DNA from: Acarospora socialis
Taxonomy: Eukaryota; Ascomycota; Lecanoromycetes; Acarosporales; Acarosporaceae
DNA length: 64,000 nucleotides
Direction of reading: 5' to 3'
Assembly (NCBI GenBank): GCA_025617375.2
Contig: JAMYGW020000002.1
Coordinates: 1,984,001-2,048,000, forward strand
Both the position numbers and the translations under genes were made by a program. The first letter of the stretch is position 1. The number at the start of each line of letters is the position of its first letter. This document shows positions 11,353 to 23,267 of this stretch, one piece after another. The notes under the pieces were generated by a model. The model ran no database searches. It was not told the DNA's origin and was given only the letters and a program-made list of their open reading frames with translations.

Positions 11353-14300
11353 GATTCTCTTTTGATTCTCAGATATTTTCTGAGATATCATAATCTTTTC
11401 ATTTGATGAGATAATGAACTTTCTCACTAATCATTCTCTTCTCTAAAATGTTCTTGACTTCATATTCTTTGTTGAGTTTGACAGATGTTTCAGTGACTTG
11501 AAGTGATATGAACTGATTGCAATGTTGTAGCATGAATGCATGAAATATCAGGTGTATTCTCATTTTCTTAAGTAAGTTTAGTTTGTAACTTAATTTCTTG
11601 ATGTTTCATATGATCTTGAATGATTCAATGCTCTTGTTCTTTAACTTCTTGCTTCTTTTCTTTGTCTGTATGTTATCTGTTCTTAGATATATTTTTTTTT
11701 CTTTCTCAAATGATTTTGTCTCTATCATTCATTTCATCTGCTGTCTGATTTGTTTCATTAGATCTTGATGCAGTTTCTTCATCTGTGCAATATTCAAAAT
11801 TGCTTTTTGACTTTGTGATTCATGTTCTTTGAGATCTCATTATATCTTTGAGTTGTAATCATAATTCACATAGAAAGACATCTCTTCTGTGATCTCATTT
11901 TTTGCATTGTTGTATGCAAACTGTGCTGTTAACAACAGTCATACTCAGTTGTTCTGATTCTCACTGACATAGTGTTTTAAGTATGTTTTTACTATCTGAT
12001 TCATTCACTTGCTTTGCTCATTTATCTGTAAGTAATATGCTGTTAACATCTTATGCTTTATTCTGAGTTCTGCTGTAAGCATTTTTCAAAACTTGCTTGT
12101 AAACAGCTTGTTTCTGTCAGTGATAAATTCTTTTGATAGTTCATAATTGCTAATCAATTCTCTTAGTATTGTGTATGTCAATATCAGTGCTGTTGCAGTT
12201 TCTCTGAATGAAATGAACATTGTGTACTTGATTAATCTGTTCACTATGATCAATATGCTATTGAATTTCACTCTTTATGCTGAGTCTTTGAACAGTGATA
12301 GCTTTATAATGAAGTTCATGATAACTGACTTTCATGATGTGTTCAGTGTATCTAGTTGTGTTACTTCATCATATCATTTATCTTGATTAATCTTATTTCT
12401 TCAGCATGAATCACACACAGTAATCATTCTGATGACTTAATTTCTAAAATTGTTAATGTTGTGTCTTTTTCACATTAAATCTTCAGTGTGTTTAACTTCT
12501 AGATGCTTTTCAGTTCTGTTGTAATGACATATTTTAATGAGTTCTTTGTCTGTTAAGAGAGCTTGCTTTATCTTGTATGTTGCTGCTAAGTTCTTTGTGA
12601 GAATTTTGTTGTTGTTTTTGCTCAAAATTTCAACATATACTGTTTGTACATCTTCATGATCAGATCATCTACTCAAGACATTTGCTTCATTATTCTCATT
12701 ATTTTTCTTGTAATGTATCTGAAATTCATAGTCTGTCAACTGTTCTGTTCAACAAATCTATTGTTGATTGAGTTGCTTTATTGTTGCAAAGTTTCTCAAA
12801 TTCTTGTGATCTGTGTAGATCTGAATTGACATGCTGATGTTTGCAAGATAAGATCTTTAGTCTTGCAATATCTTCACTATTGCAAGTAGTTTCTTGTCAT
12901 GAATCTCATATCTTTCTTTGAGTTCTGATAACTTTCTAAATTGATATATTATGAGTTTCTGTTGTCTCTCTTCAATCTGATATAGATATGTGTTTATTGT
13001 GAAATCTGAAGCATCAGTTTTCAGTGTCTTTTTACATACTGAATTGAGTATTTTCAGATGTGTCATTCTGTTAAAACTTCTCTTTAATATGTGAAATGTA
13101 TTCTTCTGCTCTTTATTTCAATGTTATTTTTTGCTTTTGTGTGTCAAATGCATTAGTGATTCTGCAATTCTTGCATAGTTTGATACAAACTTTCAATAGT
13201 AGTTTGTCAATTCTAGAAAGATCTGTACTTTCTTGATTCTTTTTGATGTTGATTAGTTTCTGACTGCTTTTATCTTTTTTGAATTCTTCTCAATTTATTC
13301 AGATCAAATCACATAGTCTAGAAACTTCACTTTCTTGATTTTGAATCTACTTTTTGATTTTTTCATGTACAGAACTCTCTCATTAAGTCTTGTTAATATC
13401 TTTTACACATGTTCACAGTGCTCTTCAAGGTCTTCTGAATATATCAGAATATTATTGAGATATGTAATCATAAAATCATCAAGATATTTTCTCAACATGT
13501 TGTTAATCAATCTCTGAAAGATGACTGAGATGTTTTTCAGCTCAAACAGCATAATGATATACTTGTAGTGTTTATATTTTGTTTAAAATGCTGTCTTTCA
13601 TTCTTCATCTTCTCTCATTCTAACTTGATAGTAGGCATTCTTAAGATCTAAGCTTGTGAATTATTTAGCTTTTTTTAATCAGTCTTGCAACTCTTCTATC
13701 AGTGATAGAGAATAACTATCTTAATGAGTTATCTCATTGAGTTGTCTGTAATCAACACATAGTTATTTCTTGTCATTCTTTTTTGATATGAACAGAATCA
13801 GATATTCTGTCAATGACTTTAATAATTTTATGAATTTTCTTTTCAGATTCTTGTCAAGATAAGTTTTAACTTTCTTGAGCTGATTCTCACTTATTGAGTA
13901 TAATGACATTCACTTAGACTGCTTTCTGTTCAATAACAATATCTTGTAATTTTATGACTTGTGTTCTGATAAGCTCATTTCTGATTGTTTGAGAATCTTA
14001 TATGTGTTTTTGACTGTGCATATCTCTTTTGTGACTCAATTGATTCATGAATTCTTTTTGCATAATCAAGACATTTCTAGCATTGCATCATATTCAATTG
14101 ATTTCATGATATCAAACATAATCTCTTGTGAGTTTTCAAGAATTGAGACTTTCACACAGATCTTCTTGTTGATTCTTTCAATGATTTTGTTCATCATTTG
14201 TATGTTGAATGAACAGTGTGTTTGCTGTGTCATTAATCTCAACATATTAACTATTCATCAACTCATGATGTTATCATTCACTTCAAAATTCATCAATACA

Positions 14301-15000
14301 TTAATCTGATGTTCATTGATCATGATCTTGATTCATATTCTATGATCATTGTCTTGTCTTTGAGACACCACTAACTTCTTATTCTCTAGTCTTGTTGAGA
14401 GAGCTTTTCATTTTTTGACTCACTCAGTTGTTTGACTCATCTTCAAAGCTCTTAAAATCACTTAGATTTCTTTCTGATCATGAGATTTGCATACTTTAGA
14501 CTGTGTCACTCAATGCATCTTTTTGAGTGTAGTCAGAGTTCATACTGATCATACTTCATCTGCAACTGACTCTCAAAAACTCTTACTCTTTGCAGAAATT
14601 CAGATGATATATACTCTTCACTGAAGATTCATCTATCTTTATTCTGTGTAATATATTCTTCAGATAAGTGTATCTCTATTTTGTGACTCTTTATCTTTTA
14701 CACAAGAGATCTTGATATTGATTCTTGTGTAGTTGTTCAGACATCTCTCATTAGTTTATCAAACTTCTTACATATTTTCACTTTCTGATTTTAAGTCTCT
14801 TGTCTTTTTCTCAGCACTTTCTCACTGACTAGTGTTTTCTTTCTTTGAGTGTTCAGATCTTTTTTAACTCTTATTTAATACTTTCTCAAGAGTTCTGTCT
14901 CAGCATTGTTCAAACTTTTTTCTGTAAGTGTATTGCTGTCAGAAAATATTTATAATTCATTAATCTGAGATTCATGATCATCAGTCTCTTTGATGTCATC
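11340..15000 (-). pseudogene. pol polyprotein of chromovirus B, inactivated
   Basis: Read on the minus strand, RT, RNase H and integrase segments match those of element A closely. Examples are the RNase H stretch KTDASDFTINTYLYQ near 13,000 and the integrase stretch NRLIKYTMFISFRET near 12,200. Stops are mostly TGA. The boundary with gag is not resolved. The zinc knuckle lies further right near 15,300. Confidence 0.85.
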
Positions 15001-15400
15001 TTCAAGAATATTTTTTTTCTTCTCAGCATCAAGAACTCTTTTCTTGATAAGAATAGCTAATTCTTTCTTGTAAATTAATTGATTTAAAATGTTGTATTTA
15101 TTCTTCACATCTTTGTACAATTTCTGAGAATATTATCTGACTCTGTCTTTTGTGTTCATATGTGCTCAGTATATATTGTCATAACAGACTGTTCAACTCA
15201 GAACATCATGCACTATGCTTGATTTCTTTGTTTTTGTTTTGATCATTACTGCTGCAATATTTTTTCTCTTTATTCAAGATCTGTTGCACTCTCAGACAAG
15301 ATGTTCAGATTTTTTACAGTTGTAACATATTTACATCTTGTTTCACAGTGTTGTCTGAGACTTAATGAATCACTCTGTCTGACATTCAGACTCTGTTCAT

Positions 15401-15716
15401 TGTTATGTTTTAACTGAGATTTCTTGATTATAGAGCTAGAATTTATGCTTCTTAATATAAAGATTCAAAGATTCTAGATAAACAGTAGCTTTGTATTGTG
15501 TAACTAGATGAGTTAAACATGATTGATTTCATAAGAGAATCAATTCTACTATATAGAAATGAGCACACTGACACACTTGATGCTTCAGTGTTCTGATGTG
15601 CTTTGAGCACATGTTTATGAGAGAATGTCTGACATTTTGTCATTTCATGCTTGAGATTACACTTTTTTAGACATATTTCTTGTTTCTTTATTTCTCTTTA
15701 GAGTATAATTGTAATA
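15401..15716 (-). repeat. 3' LTR of chromovirus A copy 2 (316 bp)
   Basis: Begins TGTTATGTTTT and ends TAATTGTAATA on the plus strand, aligning with 21,119-21,434 and, inverted, with 4,436-4,752. The terminal CA has become TA. Confidence 0.93.
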
Positions 15717-15800
15717 TCATCTTTTTTCTCTCAGATGCTAGTTCTCTAGAATTTACTTAAGTGAGAGTATATATCAGCATTTGTTCATCATCTCTTGACA

Positions 15801-16307
15801 ATGCATCTGAAATTCAAAAATTGACTTTGTCTTACTGATATCATATTTTGTAAAGAAAATTCTGCACTTGTTTCTTGTGATCATTATTTAAACATCAGTC
15901 TCTCTTGCATTACAATGTCTTCTGATTCTTCAGCATTGTTTGACTTTTTTAAGTTTGCAAAGTGTGCTGAGTGTATGTATTGAGATTGTCTCTGTGTTGA
16001 TCTCTCTCTTGACTTTCTTGAGTCTGTTTACTTCAAAACTGAAAATGAGCTTTTTTGAGCTCTCAATGAGCAACTTTTCACACTTTTAACAAAAATTGCT
16101 AGATTGCAAAAAATCTTGAAACAGTCTGAAACTTGAATTGATACAAAAGCAAAGTGTCTTGCTGAAGAGCTTACAGATGATAATGATGAGACAGAGAATG
16201 AAAATTCTCAATTATTGTTGCAACTTGTCAATATGATGTCTTCATTCTTCTGAACTAATTTTGATCTCTTTTTTTAAAATGTTAAAGTGTTCTTGCACAG
16301 TTCTTGA
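15801..16307 (+). pseudogene. Opposite-strand Cys-rich/coiled-coil ORF of chromovirus A (copy 2)
   Basis: A 169-codon frame from the ATG at 15,801, antisense to its host element, the same length as the copy at 3,845-4,351. The second cysteine motif is better preserved here (KCAECMY*DCLC, i.e. C-X2-C-X6-C with one TGA). The first has lost one Cys (CDHYLNISLSC). LTKIARLQKILKQSE and DDNDETENEN are shared with copy 1. Between the two half-motifs there are about 18 residues, slightly more than in a typical Zn2Cys6 cluster. Confidence 0.7.
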
Positions 16308-19300
16308 GATTTTCTTTGGGTTTTCAGGTGTTCTTTGATGTATTGTATTCTTTTTATTTTATGAGATAGTGAACTTTTTCACTAATCATTCTTTTTTCTA
16401 AAATGTTCTCAACTTTGTATTCTCTCTTAAGTTCAACAGATGTTTCTGTGATCTGAAGTGATATGAATTGGTTGCAGTGCTGTAACATGAATGTGTGAAA
16501 TATTGAGTGTATTCTCATCTCTTTGAGTAAGTTTAGCTTGTAGCTTAATTTCTTAATGTTTCATATGATCTCAAATGATTCAATGCTCTTGTTCTCTAGC
16601 TTTCTGCTTTTTTCTTTGATTTTTATGTTGTCTGTTCTCAGATATACTCTTTTTTCTTCTTTGAATGATTTTGTCTCTGCTGTTTATTTTGTCTGCTGTT
16701 TGATCTGTTTTGTTAGATCTTGATGCAGTTTCTTTATTTGAGCAATATTCAAGATCACTTTCTGACTTTGTGATCTGTGTTCTTTGAAATCTCATTATAT
16801 CTCTGAGTTGTAGTCATAGTTCACATAGAAAGATGTTTCTTTTGTGATTTTGTTTCTTGCATTGTTGTATGCAAACTATGTCATTGACAACAGTCATACT
16901 CAGTCATTCTGATTTCTGTTGACATAGTGTTTTAAGTATGTCTTCACTATTTGATTCATTTATTTGCTTTACTCATCTGTCTGTGAATGATATGCTGTCA
17001 ATATCTTGTGTTTTATTCTGAGTTCTGCTGTGAGTGTTTTTCAAAACTTGCTCATAAATAACTTGTCTCTGTTGATGATAAATTCTTTTGATAGTCTGTA
17101 ATTGCTAATTAACTTTTGCAGTATGGTGTACATCAATACTGGTGCTGTCATGATTTTCTTGAATGAAATGAACATTGTGTACTTAGTTAATCTGTTCACT
17201 ATAGTCAATATACTGTCAAATCTCATCTTTCATGCTGAATTCTTAGATGATGATAACTTTGTAATGAAGTTCATGATGACTGACTTTCACAGTGTGTTTA
17301 ATGCATTCAGTCATGTTACTTCATCATATTGTCTATCTTGATTAATTCTGTTTCTTTAGCATGAATTGTACACAGAAATCATCTTGATGATTCAATTTCT
17401 AAAATTGTTAACATTGTGTCTTCTTCACACTAAATCTTCAATGCATTTAACTTTTAGATGTTCTTCAGTTCTGCTGTAGTGACACATCTCTATGAGTTCT
17501 TTGTCTGTCAAGAAAGTTTACTTCATCTTGTACATTGCTGCTAAGCTTTTCATGAGAATTCTGTTGTTATTTTTGTTCAAAATTTCAGTGTGTATTGTCT
17601 GTACATCTTCATGATCAGATTGTCTGCTTAAGATATCTGCTTCACTGTTCTCATTACTTTTCTTGTAATAAATTTGAAATTTATAGTCTGTCAACTGCTC
17701 TGTCCAATGAACTTGTTGTTGATTGAGTTGTTTTGTCATTGTGAAGTTTCTCAGATTTTTGTGATCTGTATAGATCTGAATTGACTTGCTTGTTTCTGCA
17801 AGATAAGATCTTCAGTTTTGCAGTGCTTTCACTATTGCAAAAAGTTTCTTATCATGAACCTCATATCTTTTCTTGAGTTCTGATAGTTTTCTAGATTGAT
17901 ATGCTATGAATTTCTGTTGTTCTTCTTCAATCTGATATAGATATGCTTTTACTGTGAAATCTGAAGCATCAGTTTTCAGTGTCTTCTCACATACTGAATT
18001 GAGTATTCTCAGATGTGCTGTTTCACTAAGACTTCTCTTTAATGCATGAAATGCATCTTCTTGCTCTTGATCTCAATGTCATTCTTTGCTCTTGTGTGTC
18101 AAATGTGTTAGTGGTTCTGCAATTTTTGCATAGCTTAATACAAACTTTCAATAATAGTTCATTAACTCTAGAAAGATCTGTACTTTCTTGATTTTCTTTA
18201 ATATTAATCAGTTTCTGACTGCTTCTGTCTTCTTTAAATTCTTCTTGATTTATTCAGATTGAATCACATATTCTAGAAACTTGACTTTCTTGATTTCAAA
18301 TCTGCTTTTTGACTTTTTCACATACAGAGCTTTCTCATTGAGCTTTGTCAATATCTTTTGCATATGTCTTTGATGCTCTTCAAGATCTTCTGAGTATATC
18401 AGAATATTGTTAAGATATGTGATCACAAAATCATCAAGATATTTTCTCAACATGTTGTTGATCAATCTCTGAAAGATGACTGAAACATTTTTTAGCTTAA
18501 ATGACATAACAGTATATTCATAGTGTTCATATCTCATTCAGAACACCATTTTTCATTCTTTGTCTTTCTTCATTCTGACTCAGTAATAGACATTTTTGAG
18601 ATTTAAGCTTGTAAATCACTTAGTCTTATCTAATCAGTCTTGCAACTCTTCTATCAATGATAAGAGATAATTATTTTGATGAGTTATCTTGTTGAGTTGT
18701 CTGTAGTTGACACATAGTTATTTTCTGTCATTCTTCTTCAGTATAAACAGAATTGAGTATTCTGCTGATGACTTTGATGATTTTATGAATTCTCTCTTTA
18801 GATTTTTATCAAGATAAGTTCTCACTTTCTTAAGTTGGTCTTTGCTCATCAGATATAATGATATTCACTTAGATTGCTTTTCATTCAATAGTGATATCTC
18901 ATGATTTCATAACTTATGTTCTGATAAGCTCATCTCTGATTGTTTTGAGATCTTGTATGTGTCTTTGACTGCACATATTTCTTTTATAACTCAGTCAATC
19001 TTCAGATTCTTTCTGCATAATCAGAGCATCTTTAGTACTGCATCATATCTGATCAGTTTCATAACATCAAACATTATCTCTTGTGAGTTTTCAAGAATGA
19101 AGACTTTCACACAGATTTTCTCATCAATTCTTTCAATGACTTCATTTGTCATGTGTATGTTGAATGAACAGTGCACTCACTGTGTCACTAATTCTAACAT
19201 ATCAACTATTCATCAATTCATAATGTTATCATTCACTTCAAAATCTATCAACACATCAATTCAATGTTCATTAATCATGACCTTTGTTCATATTCTATGA

Positions 19301-19600
19301 TCATTGTCTGTCTTTTGAGATATTGCTAGCTTCTTGTTCTCTAGTCTCACTGAGAAAGCTTTTTATTTTTTGTCTTACTCAGTTGTTCAGCTCATCTTCA
19401 GAGTTTTTAAAATCATCTTGATTCTCTTCTGATCATGAGATTTGTATACTTTAAACTGTGTCACTCAATGCATCTTTTTGAGTGTAGTCAGAGTTCATAC
19501 TGATTATACTTCATCTGCAACTGACTCTCAAAAACTCTTACTCTTTGCAGAAATTTAAGTGATATATATTCTTCACTGAAGATTCATCTGTCTTCATTCT
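16300..19600 (-). pseudogene. pol polyprotein of chromovirus A copy 2, inactivated
   Basis: Minus-strand homologue of the pol at 880-3,897, with the same domain order. RT around 18,250-18,540 includes [15 protein letters not shown], where both Asp of YLDD are now Asn. RNase H lies near 17,800-18,000 and integrase near 16,850-17,350. Opposite-strand stop codons make it non-functional. Confidence 0.88.
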
Positions 19601-20129
19601 GCATGATATATTCTTCAGATAAGCATATCTCAATTTTGTGACTCTTTGTTTTTTATACAAGAAATTTTGACAATACTGCATCATCACTGTTGAAACATTT
19701 GTCTTTAACAGCTATCATCAGCTTCTCTAGCTGATCATATGTCTTTTGTTCTTTCACACTCTTGTGTTGTGCTTTCTGTTTTCAAGCTTGCATCTCTTGC
19801 TCAAGCTCTTGCTTTTTAAACTGAAGCTTTTCTCTTTTTAACACTTGTCATTGATTCTTGAGATGCTGATATGCTGTCTTCAGTTTCATGTTGATCTCTC
19901 ATTAATCAACTTCTTCTTGATCTGCATTTAAATTCAAGACAATTCATATACTATCACTGTAGTCTTCTTCTATCTGAGTATCACAAGTATCAGTCTTCTC
20001 AATCTTGATTTCTAGAACACATAGTTCTTTTCTCACAGTGTTGTCTGATCTAGACCATTCTGTGATATCATAAGTTTCTTGTTTCTGACATGACTTTTTC
20101 AGATAATATTTGATTTTCTTCTTGCTGCT

Positions 20130-21092
20130 CATGTGAGTTCAACACATGTTGTTGTAGCAAGCTGTTCAGCTAAGATTGTCTTGCACTACTTTCTTAGTTG
20201 TGATCACAGCTTTCTTTCTTTTCTTCTTGAGTTTCTTGCAATTCTGTGCAAGATGTTCAGTAATATCACAGTTATAGTACTTCTGCATTTCTTGATAACT
20301 CAGAGACTTTTTTTTTGAGAATTATTTCTTTTTCTGCAGTGCTTTCTTCAGACTTTGTACTGAAGATTGATCTCACTTCATTATGTTAAGATTTATGAAG
20401 TTCAGATAATGTCATCTTTAATTTTTTCTATTAACTCATTCTGTTCATTTCTGATGTCAATAGTCTCTTTTTTTCATCTGTTGCTCTCACTGATAATTAT
20501 TTATTGTGATTGTCTTATTAATAAGTTCTTGCAGGTTATCTGATCTGTCACTTTGTGCAATTTTGTCTTTGATAGATTCTTTCAAGCTTCAATAGTAAGT
20601 TGATGCTAACTGATTCAGATTTCATTGCATAAGCATTATAATCTGTTGAAACTCTGTCACATACTTGACTGCAAATTCTTCTTGTCATAATGTGTGAATT
20701 CTTCATTCTGTCACACATTTCTCATCAATTATCTTGAAGATTCTTCTCAGCTCTTTCTTGAACTGCATTCAGTTCTTTATGCAAGATGTATTTTGCTTTC
20801 TGTCAGAAATGCTCTTAATTATGAACTTGTTGAGCTGTGACTCAATTTAATTAAATGCTGTGTTCTTCATGTAAAATGTCACAAATAAGACTCTGTCAAC
20901 ATCACTTTCAAACTTCTTCTGATTGAAGTTGACATACAGGTTGATTTGAGCAAGAAATTGTCTCAAATTTCATCAATCTTCTGTAAAGTTCTCTGAAGTC
21001 TTGACTTTTGATACTTTGTGATTGATGTTGACTATCTTTGTTGATTTAATACTCTGTGACACACTGTCTGAGGTTGATTCTTTGAATGACAT
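20130..21092 (-). pseudogene. gag of chromovirus A copy 2, inactivated
   Basis: Starts at the ATG at 21,092, 27 bases after the 5' LTR. The Retrotrans_gag-like core contains NLRQFLAQINLYVNFNQKKF and LFVTFYMKNTAFN*IESQL. A CCHC knuckle remnant near 20,240-20,290 closes the capsid/nucleocapsid region. Internal stops are mostly TGA. Confidence 0.8.
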
Positions 21093-21118
21093 TCTTTATA
21101 TTGTGAGAGTGTTCAAAG

Positions 21119-21434
21119 TATTATGTTTCAACTGAGATTTCTCAATTATAGAGCTAGGGTTTATGCTTCTTGATATAAAGGTTCAAAGATTCTAGATAAA
21201 CAGTAGCTTTGTATTGTGTAACTAGATGAGTTGAACATGATTGATTTCATAAAAGAATCAATTCTACTATATAGAAATGAGCACACTGACATACTCAGTG
21301 CTTCAGTCTTCTGATGTACTCTGAGCACATGTTTATGAGAAAACATCTGACATTTCATCATTTCATGCTCAGAGTTACACTCTTCTAAACATATTTCTCA
21401 TTTTTTTATTTTTCTTTAGAGTATGGTTGTAACA
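21119..21434 (-). repeat. 5' LTR of chromovirus A copy 2 (316 bp)
   Basis: On the element strand it begins TGTTACAACCATAC and is followed after its inner end by CTTTGAACACTCTCACAATA, the candidate primer-binding region also found after the 5' LTR of element B. Confidence 0.93.
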
Positions 21435-22278
21435 CTCATTTAGTCTTTTATGACTTCTAATGATGCTTCTTAATTGTATTGAGATTTATAGAATCTGTTT
21501 TTCTATGTTTTATCAGTGAAACATATTGCTTCATTCACAATCAGAAGCTTTCTTCTTGATCTTCTATCATAAATGACATTCAATATTCTTTGTGTTTCAT
21601 CTGTTATTCTTACTGACAACTGTCAATATTGATACTCAGATTGATCATTCTCTGAAGATTGTCTGATCATTTTGCTCTGACTATCTTGTCTTTAATGAAC
21701 TTTCTCAATTCACAATAATACTGATAGATGAGTGCTTCATCATTTCATCTGATAAGTGTCACTAATCACTGAAACTCTGTGATGTATACTGCTGCTGATT
21801 CACTCTGTTGCAAGATGTGAACTTGTTTCTCTGCTGTTCTTTCTTTGTTGATTACTTTAAAGACTTTCTTAAGTTTCTTCTTGAACTTGCTGAAGTTGTT
21901 GAACATGAATTTCATGTTGATGTTGCACTCATTGTAACTCTTTTCTAGAAATTTGTGCAGCTTGAGATCAACTCAGTCAAAGACTGCATTCACTAGATAG
22001 ATTGTCACAAACAATATCTTCTTCTGATTGGTCTGAAACTTTGATTGATTGAATTCAATATATAGGTTGAGCTTAGTCACAAAGACTTGCAGCTTTTCTC
22101 ATTCTTCATCAAAGATATTGAATATCTGAATATTTGATGCATTCACAGGTAGTTGTATTATCTGAATTAACATTGCTGATTGTGTTGCTATTTTATCTGA
22201 AGTAGATAATAAAGATAAGTTTGCTTGAATCTGTTTCAAGAACAAGATTGAGATGTTCTTTTGTGTGTCAGACATCAT
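21435..22278 (-). pseudogene. gag N-terminal part of chromovirus B, split by element A
   Basis: Begins at MSDTQKNISILFLKQIQ and runs through a Retrotrans_gag-like region (LNLYIEFNQSKFQTNQKKIL) until it is cut by the family A insertion at 21,435. The rest, including the zinc knuckle, resumes at 15,400 and below. Stop codons break the frame. Confidence 0.8.
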
Positions 22279-22306
22279 ACTCATTATATTGTAAGAGTGT
22301 TCAAAG

Positions 22307-22667
22307 TGTAACATTCTAACCTGAGCTTTCTTGAGTATGTAGAACTAAGAGTTTGTGCTTATTGATATAATGACTGGTCTGAAATGGTTCTGGTCTTTAA
22401 CTCTTAGATAGTTACTTAAGTTGAACATGGTTGTTTTCATAAGAAAAATGACTCTACTATATAGGGTGAGCTTGACACTTCTGCATTGAGCACTCTTGAT
22501 GTCTTGATGTCTTGATGTTGAGAAGTTGAGTTCTTGACTTGTCTGCTCACCATCAAGTCATTGCATTATTATGTGACTGCTGTCTAGCAGTTTTCTCTGT
22601 ACATGCTTCAGGTGAACTTTTGATCACAGATTCATGAGTTTTTTTCTCTTCAGATATGGTTGTAACA
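22307..22667 (-). repeat. 5' LTR of chromovirus B (361 bp)
   Basis: Begins TGTAACATTCTAACC and ends GGTTGTAACA on the plus strand. Identical in length to 10,438-10,798. The right-hand CAGAG target duplication is at 22,668-22,672. Confidence 0.94.
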
Positions 22668-22672
22668 CAGAG

Positions 22673-23180
22673 CTGAACAATATCACACTTGATGATGAAC
22701 TGAAACTCAAATCAAATGCATATCAAATAGATAACTATACAGAATGAATCAATTCAGAAAGTCTGCTGTTCAGAGATGTACAAAAAGAAGATTTATTTGA
22801 ATCAGAATTATGCAGTCTAACATGAGATGATGTTGTGATGCAAAAGTATTTTGTGCTTGAGATAGAAGCAGAGACATTGAGATTAAGCTCAACAAAAGAT
22901 TATTGTTGTGACTGAGTGAATCTGATCTTGATTGATACAAATCAGCTAAAAACAAACAGACAGATAAAAAGATCAAAAATATACTCTACAGTTATCACAG
23001 ATGCAAAAATAGATCAATTCAGTAGATTTATGAAAGTATGCAAGATCTTTGTGAACAGAACAGACAGTGTAAGAATGAGTGATAGATTGTACAGATATTG
23101 TCAAATCAGTTTTAATGATGATCAGATTTTTACAGAGCTGTGAGTGACTGTGCAGAGACAGAAAAGAGAGAATATAATTA
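22673..23180. other. Repeat sequence interrupted by element B, probable N-terminal flank of the Helitron gene
   Basis: Mutated DNA that was contiguous with 10,437 before element B arrived. Read on the minus strand it has Ser-rich segments that stay in frame with the Ser-rich N-terminus of the Helitron gene across the insertion. The plus strand is also mostly open (157 codons to 23,143 with a few TGA), which is probably the shadow of a Ser-rich frame. No conserved domain is visible in either direction. CpG-bearing, normal DNA begins at about 23,190-23,290. Confidence 0.5.
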
Positions 23181-23267
23181 TGTTTGCTCAGAAAGGTAAG
23201 GGAGGTCACATGTTAGTGAAAGTCAAGCTCAATGGACATCCAATCATTAAGCGATTTAATTGGCTTA

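Larger units (their letters stand above)
15401..21434 (-). mobile_element. Ty3/Gypsy chromovirus, family A, copy 2, full length, nested in element B
   Basis: It is 6,034 bp with two 316-bp LTRs in direct orientation. The flanking 5-mers are TTCAT (15,396-15,400) and CTCAT (21,435-21,439), a 5-bp target duplication with one C/T difference. Element B gag sequence resumes on each side. On the minus strand, gag begins at an ATG at 21,092 (MSFKESTSDSV) just after the 5' LTR. A CCHC knuckle remnant (YYNCDITEHLAQNC) lies near 20,240-20,290. Pol occupies about 19,400 to 16,300, and the opposite-strand ORF and polypurine tract abut the left LTR. It is mutated throughout in the RIP-like manner. Confidence 0.94.
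10438..22667 (-). mobile_element. Ty3/Gypsy chromovirus, family B, interrupted by nested element A
   Basis: Two equal 361-bp LTRs (10,438-10,798 and 22,307-22,667) in direct orientation are flanked by a perfect CAGAG duplication. After removing the nested element at 15,401-21,434 (and one copy of its 5-bp duplication), the element is about 6.2 kb, a normal size. On the minus strand, gag starts near 22,275 (MSDTQKN) with a Retrotrans_gag-like region. A CCHC knuckle (CYNCKKSEHLV*EC) lies near 15,290-15,340. Protease, RT, RNase H, integrase and the chromodomain region occupy 15,000 down to about 11,340. An opposite-strand Cys-rich ORF sits next to the 3' LTR. TGA codons and G-to-A/C-to-T substitutions pervade it. 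It is dead, but structurally complete. Confidence 0.93.

Noticed and set aside
12857-13066. Short open frame on the minus strand that looks like a standalone small protein
   Set aside because: It is the RNase H segment of element B pol between two mutation-induced stops, not a separate gene.
10000-23143. Long plus-strand reading frame with an acidic Asp/Glu tract that continues in frame across the element B insertion
   Set aside because: The minus strand of the same DNA reads as a Helitron Rep protein with recognisable motifs. The acidic plus-strand frame is the complement of Ser-rich codons and is most likely a shadow.
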